Assembly: GCA_009778255.1 (NCBI GenBank)
Contig: WRKD01000144.1
Coordinates: 1-9,240, forward strand
DNA: 9,240 nt
Reading direction: 5' to 3'
DNA from: Bacillota bacterium
Lineage (GTDB): Bacteria > Bacillota > Dehalobacteriia > UBA4068
The stretch's first letter is position 1. Every line of letters begins with the position of its first letter. Position numbers and translations under genes: made by a program. Below are positions 6,301 through 9,240 of the stretch, in pieces. Under the pieces are notes generated by a model. It had not been told where the DNA came from. It was given only the letters and a program-made list of their open reading frames with translations, and searched no databases.

Positions 6301-7046
6301 AAACGTCCTCCATCCAGCTGCACCATTGGGCGCAGTTCCGGTGGTATTACCGGAATAACGTCTAAAATCATCCACTCTGGTTTATTACCGAAAAGCAAGA
6401 AAGCTTCCACCACTTCCAAGCGGCGAATAGCCCGTACCTTACGCTGCCCGCTTACTTCTTTCAGTTCGGCGCGTAATTCCTCGGCTAAAGTTTCCAAATT
6501 CATTTCCGCCAGCATATGTTTAACCGCTTCCGCCCCCATACCAGCGGAAAAACGGTTGCCGAATTTCTCGCGGGCTTCACGGTAATCGCTTTCGGAAAGC
6601 AGTTGATGTAATGATAGATCGGTATCGCCTACATCTAGAACAATATATGAAACAAAGTAAAGTACCTTTTCCAAATTGCGCGGAGATATATCTAATAACA
6701 GGCCCATACGGCTGGGTATGCCCTTGAAATACCAAATATGAGAAATTGGAGTAGCCAGCTTAATATGGCCCAAGCGCTCCCGGCGCACCTTGGCCCGGGT
6801 TACTTCTACACCGCAGCGGTCGCAGATTATACCCTTGTATCTTACCCGTTTATATTTACCGCAATGACATTCCCAATCGCGCGTGGGACCAAAAATCCGT
6901 TCACAAAACAAACCGTCGCGTTCTGGTTTTAAGGTGCGATAATTGATGGTTTCCGGTTTTTTTACTTCTCCGTAAGACCATTCCTCAATCTGCTCCGAGG
7001 AAGCCAAGCCTATTCTCATGCGGTCAAAATTGCTCACATCCAACAA
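3369..7046 (-). CDS. rpoC: DNA-directed RNA polymerase, subunit beta'
   Basis: Beta' supplies the active-site Mg-binding loop, bridge helix and trigger loop of RNA polymerase. The 1225-residue protein is complete. Zinc site 1 is Cys60, Cys62, Cys75 and Cys78 in the N-terminal zipper/clamp region. The catalytic NADFDGDQ loop has its aspartates at 449, 451 and 453. Zinc site 2 is Cys798, Cys874, Cys881 and Cys884. The bridge helix spans roughly 753-790 (THGARKGLADTAL). The trigger loop around 905-940 (MRTFHTGG, His922) runs straight into ITQGLPRVEELFEAR without the large Proteobacterial insertion. The TTG start (7044-7046) gives the MLDVSNFDRMRIGLAS opening seen in Firmicutes and follows GGGGAG by 7 nt. 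The next in-frame ATG (codon 10) would cut off conserved residues. It is about 26 residues longer than the B. subtilis protein (1199), partly from a variable acidic C-terminal tail ending NTLEQ. It follows rpoB by 46 bp. Confidence 0.98.
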   Translation of the reverse strand: MLDVSNFDRMRIGLASSEQIEEWSYGEVKKPETINYRTLKPERDGLFCERIFGPTRDWECHCGKYKRVRYKGIICDRCGVEVTRAKVRRERLGHIKLATPISHIWYFKGIPSRMGLLLDISPRNLEKVLYFVSYIVLDVGDTDLSLHQLLSESDYREAREKFGNRFSAGMGAEAVKHMLAEMNLETLAEELRAELKEVSGQRKVRAIRRLEVVEAFLLFGNKPEWMILDVIPVIPPELRPMVQLDGGRFATSDLNDLYRRVINRNNRLKRLLDLGAPDIIVRNEKRMLQEAVDALIDNGRRGRPVTGPGNRPLKSLSDMLKGKQGRFRQNLLGKRVDYSGRSVIVVGPELKMHQCGLPKEMALELFKPFVMKRLVRDGHAHNIKNAKRMVERVRPEVWDVLEQVITEHPVLLNRAPTLHRLGIQAFEPVLVEGRALQIHPLVCTAYNADFDGDQMAVHVPLSVEAQAEARILMLSSNNILNPKDGRPVATPTQDMVLGSYYLTVGRAGAKGEGKAFVNYNEAYYAYQTNDVDLHAYIYVNKPPEWSTVWQSKNDESEFETHADGRFKRFRTTVGRLIFNYDIPMSQEMGYFNATVDKKVLGVIVDRCYRRLGISRAATLLDGIKSLGFKYSTKAGITVGIEDIKVPKEKKQIMQDAENQVLAIDQFYQQGVVNENDRYSETVRIWQQATDDVTRTLMNSLDPFNPIFMMANSGARGNVQQIRQLAGARGLMADPSGRIIDLPIKANFREGLTVLEFFISTHGARKGLADTALRTADSGYLTRRLVDVAQDVIVREDDCGDTQGVWVEEIVNIEPLAERIEGRVLNTTVINKETGEIIARSGEFIDQDMALAIEEYLNTQPEGERRVNIRSVLTCRTKYGVCRKCYGRNLATGDVVDIGEAVGIIAAQSIGEPGTQLTMRTFHTGGVAGDDITQGLPRVEELFEARKPKGQGLIAEADGRVQIGEDKGRRDIKILGMGAEEGQIVAEYHASYGSTLKVSDGQIVEAGDEITEGSVNPHDMLAVKGIRGVQMYLLREVQRVYRLQGVDINDKHIEVMVRQMLKKVKIEDSGDTVLLPGALVDSFEFEKVNEAIIAQNLSPASAKPMLLGITKASLATDSFLSAASFQETTRVLTDAAIKGKVDALMGLKENVIIGKLIPAGTGLSRYHNISLAGEGKEKPLKPSIEDNMERIDKSIPLLDDDLAALEADFAVLSNNVRENIDNTLEQ
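6112..6139. repeat. 13-bp perfect tandem repeat, also a near-palindrome, inside rpoC
   Basis: GGCCGGTTACCGG occurs twice without a gap (6112-6124 and 6125-6137), followed by CC. Each copy is nearly self-complementary and the 28-bp block folds on itself with one T-T mismatch: 7 bp, mismatch, 4 bp and a 4-nt loop. It encodes the strongly conserved GRPVTGPGNRP segment of beta', so the repeat most simply results from synonymous codon choice over a conserved motif. It is a local DNA curiosity, not a mobile element. Confidence 0.8.
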
Positions 7047-7052
7047 AGAGCT

Positions 7053-7061
7053 TCTCCCCTT
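7053..7061 (-). promoter_or_regulatory. Ribosome binding site that fixes the TTG start of rpoC
   Basis: The coding strand reads AAGGGGAGA, with the GGGGAG core at 7054-7059, 7 nt before the TTG at 7044-7046. A second TTG follows immediately as codon 2 (7041-7043) and would lie 10 nt from the core. The conserved MLDV opening of related beta' proteins favours the first TTG. Confidence 0.7.
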
Positions 7062-7092
7062 CCGCTTAATACGCTTTTATAATAGTTACGCC

Positions 7093-9240
7093 TTAGTCAA
7101 ACTCATCATCCAAATCTACGCTTAATAATTCATCAGTTAAATCCGACTTGGGCATTTGTAAATGCGAGATATCTATATCCAAATCATCGTCTTCATCTTC
7201 ATCATCCAGTAGCTCTCCATCTTCTAAAAGATCATCGTCGTATTGATTTTTAGCTACAGGTACGGCAGGAGTCAGCTCTCCTATATCTATTCCCAGCTCT
7301 TTTGCTGTTTCAACCACGTCGTCTTCATCTTCACGTATCTCTATCACCTGATTTTCTTCCGAAAGAACTTTAACATCCATGCAAAGGCTCTGTAATTCTT
7401 TTATCAGCACTTTAAATGATTCCGGTACTCCCGGTTCCGGTACATTTTCTCCCTTAACAATTGCTTCATATGTTTTTACCCGGCCTACAATATCGTCCGA
7501 CTTTACTGTTAATATTTCTTGCAAGGTATAAGCCGCGCCATAAGCTTCTAAAGCCCATACCTCCATTTCGCCAAAGCGTTGTCCGCCAAATTGAGCTTTA
7601 CCGCCTAAAGGTTGCTGAGTAACCAGTGAATAAGGCCCGGTGGAGCGAGCATGGATTTTATCATCCACTAAATGTGCCAGTTTAAGCATATATACATAAC
7701 CGGCTGTAATTTTATTGTCGAAAGGTTCGCCGGTACGTCCGTCATATAATACAGTTTTGCCGTCTGCCGGTAAACCTGCTTCTTTCAATGCCTCGATAAT
7801 ATCTGTTTCCGTTGCTCCGTCGAATACCGGAGTAGCCACATAAGTTCCCATTGTTTTGGCTGCCCAACCCAAATGGCATTCCAGCACCTGCCCTATGTTC
7901 ATACGCGAAGGTACGCCCAAAGGGTTGAGCACTATTTCTATAGGCGTGCCATCCGGTAAAAACGGCATATCCTCCTGAGGTAAAATACGGGAAACCACTC
8001 CCTTATTTCCATGACGCCCCGCCATTTTATCGCCCACCGAGATTTTTCGTTTCTGTGCTACATATATGCGTACCAGCTTGTTCACACCAGGAGAAAGTTC
8101 GTCGCCTTGATCGCGGTAAAAAGCGCGTACATCGACCACTCGCCCGCTTTCACCATGAGGCACCCTTAGTGAAGTATCGCGCACCTCACGCGCTTTCTCA
8201 CCAAAAATAGCGCGTAAAAGACGTTCTTCCGCAGTTAGTTCTGTTTCTCCCTTAGGCGTAACTTTACCTACCAATATATCGCCGGGCTGCACCTCCGCCC
8301 CAATGCGGATCACGCCCAACTCATCCAAATCTTTTAAAATATCTTCTCCCACATTGGGAATATCACGGGTAATCTCCTCCGCACCAAGTTTGGTATCGCG
8401 GGCGTCACATTCATATTCCTCAATATGTATAGAGGTAAAAAAGTCGTCTTTCACCAATTTTTCAGATAAAAGTATGGCGTCTTCATAATTGTATCCTTCC
8501 CAGGTCATAAAAGCGATCAATACATTCCGGCCCAGCGCCAGCTCACCCAAATCGGTAGAAGGCCCGTCGGCTATTGGTTGATTCTTCTTAACCTGCTGGC
8601 CTTTTATGACAATAGGTTTTTGATTGATACAAGTACCCTGATTAGAACGCTGAAATTTGAGCAGGCGATGCTTTTCCAATTGTCCGTCTTCACCTCTGAT
8701 AACCAGCTCGTCACCACAAACACGTTCCACCACACCGTTGCAATTGGCTATTTCGCCAACAAAAGAATCGATGGCTGCTTTGTATTCCATGCCCGTGCCG
8801 ATATAGGGCGCTTCTGTTACCAAGAGCGGCACCGCTTGACGCTGCATATTGGCGCCCATTAAAGCGCGGTTAGCGTCGTCATGTTCTAAAAATGGGATCA
8901 ATGCTGTGGCTACAGAAACCAATTGCTTGGGGCTAACATCCATATACTGGGCCTGCGATGCCGATCGCACAGCTATTAAATCTCCATCGCGCACATTTAA
9001 ACGATCATGAATAAAATAACCGTTTTCATCCAGCGGCTCATTGGCTTGAGCCACCACATATTTATCTTCTTCATCTGCGGAAAGATAATCGATCTGCTCT
9101 TTTACGCGCCGGTTTTCCACCCTTCGGTAAGGCGTTTCAATAAAGCCAAATTCATTAATGCGCGCATATGTGGAAAGCGAACCTATCAAGCCGATATTAG
9201 GCCCTTCCGGCGTTTCAATAGGGCACATACGGCCATAGTG
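7093..9240 (-). CDS. rpoB: DNA-directed RNA polymerase, subunit beta, C-terminal part (5' end cut by the window edge)
   Basis: Beta forms one pincer of RNA polymerase and part of the catalytic centre. The last 715 codons are present. The frame is open to position 9240, beginning HYGRMCPIETPEGPNIGLIG (E. coli His554 onward), so the Met at 9228 is internal and not the start. Rifampicin cluster II residues equivalent to E. coli Thr563, Pro564 and Ile572 are wild type; cluster I lies outside the window. Other hallmarks are GYNYEDAILLSEKLVKDDFF, the GDKMAGRHGNKGVVS lysine motif that contacts the active site (about 7995-8040), the LNPLGVPSRMNIGQVLE block and GGKAQFGGQRFGEMEVWALE. The large E. coli-type insertion before GDKMAGRHG is absent, as in Firmicutes. 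The last 82 residues form an acidic, low-complexity tail. The stop is TAA, 46 bp before rpoC. Confidence 0.98.
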   Translation of the reverse strand, partial: HYGRMCPIETPEGPNIGLIGSLSTYARINEFGFIETPYRRVENRRVKEQIDYLSADEEDKYVVAQANEPLDENGYFIHDRLNVRDGDLIAVRSASQAQYMDVSPKQLVSVATALIPFLEHDDANRALMGANMQRQAVPLLVTEAPYIGTGMEYKAAIDSFVGEIANCNGVVERVCGDELVIRGEDGQLEKHRLLKFQRSNQGTCINQKPIVIKGQQVKKNQPIADGPSTDLGELALGRNVLIAFMTWEGYNYEDAILLSEKLVKDDFFTSIHIEEYECDARDTKLGAEEITRDIPNVGEDILKDLDELGVIRIGAEVQPGDILVGKVTPKGETELTAEERLLRAIFGEKAREVRDTSLRVPHGESGRVVDVRAFYRDQGDELSPGVNKLVRIYVAQKRKISVGDKMAGRHGNKGVVSRILPQEDMPFLPDGTPIEIVLNPLGVPSRMNIGQVLECHLGWAAKTMGTYVATPVFDGATETDIIEALKEAGLPADGKTVLYDGRTGEPFDNKITAGYVYMLKLAHLVDDKIHARSTGPYSLVTQQPLGGKAQFGGQRFGEMEVWALEAYGAAYTLQEILTVKSDDIVGRVKTYEAIVKGENVPEPGVPESFKVLIKELQSLCMDVKVLSEENQVIEIREDEDDVVETAKELGIDIGELTPAVPVAKNQYDDDLLEDGELLDDEDEDDDLDIDISHLQMPKSDLTDELLSVDLDDEFD

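Noticed and set aside
6046..6585. Open frame of 179 codons on the + strand opposite rpoC
   Set aside because: It is the antisense shadow of a highly conserved stretch of beta'; it is rich in Ser/Arg/Lys as expected for a shadow frame, with no recognisable domain and no independent context.
1..9240. Mobile element, CRISPR, phage, toxin-antitoxin or defence system
   Set aside because: All but a few short gaps is taken up by six conserved housekeeping genes in the standard order; no repeats array, transposase, integrase or foreign gene is visible.

Overview
This window is an ordinary, highly conserved housekeeping block. It is the junction of the rpoBC (RNA polymerase) and str (ribosomal protein / elongation factor) operons, read entirely from the minus strand. 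In transcription order, which is right to left in window coordinates, it holds: rpoB (3' part only, running off the right edge), rpoC, rpsL, rpsG, fusA and tuf (first 46 codons only, running off the left edge). No tRNA, rRNA, CRISPR, mobile element, phage gene or defence gene is visible, and no gap between genes exceeds about 106 bp.

The proteins suggest a Firmicutes (Bacillota), probably Clostridia-like bacterium. RpoC opens with the MLDV-type N-terminus, lacks the large trigger-loop insertion of Proteobacteria, and shares long stretches with Bacillus/Clostridium-type beta'. The visible RpoB lacks the large beta insertion found in E. coli and ends in an acidic tail. The gene order rpoB-rpoC-rpsL-rpsG-fusA-tuf is the usual Firmicutes order, except that the small L7Ae-family gene usually found between rpoC and rpsL is absent. 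Strong AAGGAGG-type ribosome binding sites and TTG starts also fit Firmicutes. I cannot place it below class level with confidence.

Layout: 7093-9240 rpoB C-terminal 715 residues; 46 bp gap; 3369-7046 rpoC; 106 bp AT-rich gap with a weak terminator-like hairpin; 2879-3262 rpsL; 34 bp gap; 2374-2844 rpsG; 65 bp gap carrying a 10-bp hairpin with a GNRA-type loop; 233-2308 fusA; 92 bp AT-rich gap with a direct repeat; 1-140 tuf N-terminus.

Together the genes supply the two large catalytic subunits of RNA polymerase, two small-subunit ribosomal proteins (decoding-centre S12 and head-assembly S7) and two translational GTPases (EF-G and EF-Tu). Co-transcription links transcription and translation capacity. 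I see no novel system here. The observations worth a second look are small: intergenic RNA structures, start codons, the missing L7Ae-type gene and sequence repeats.
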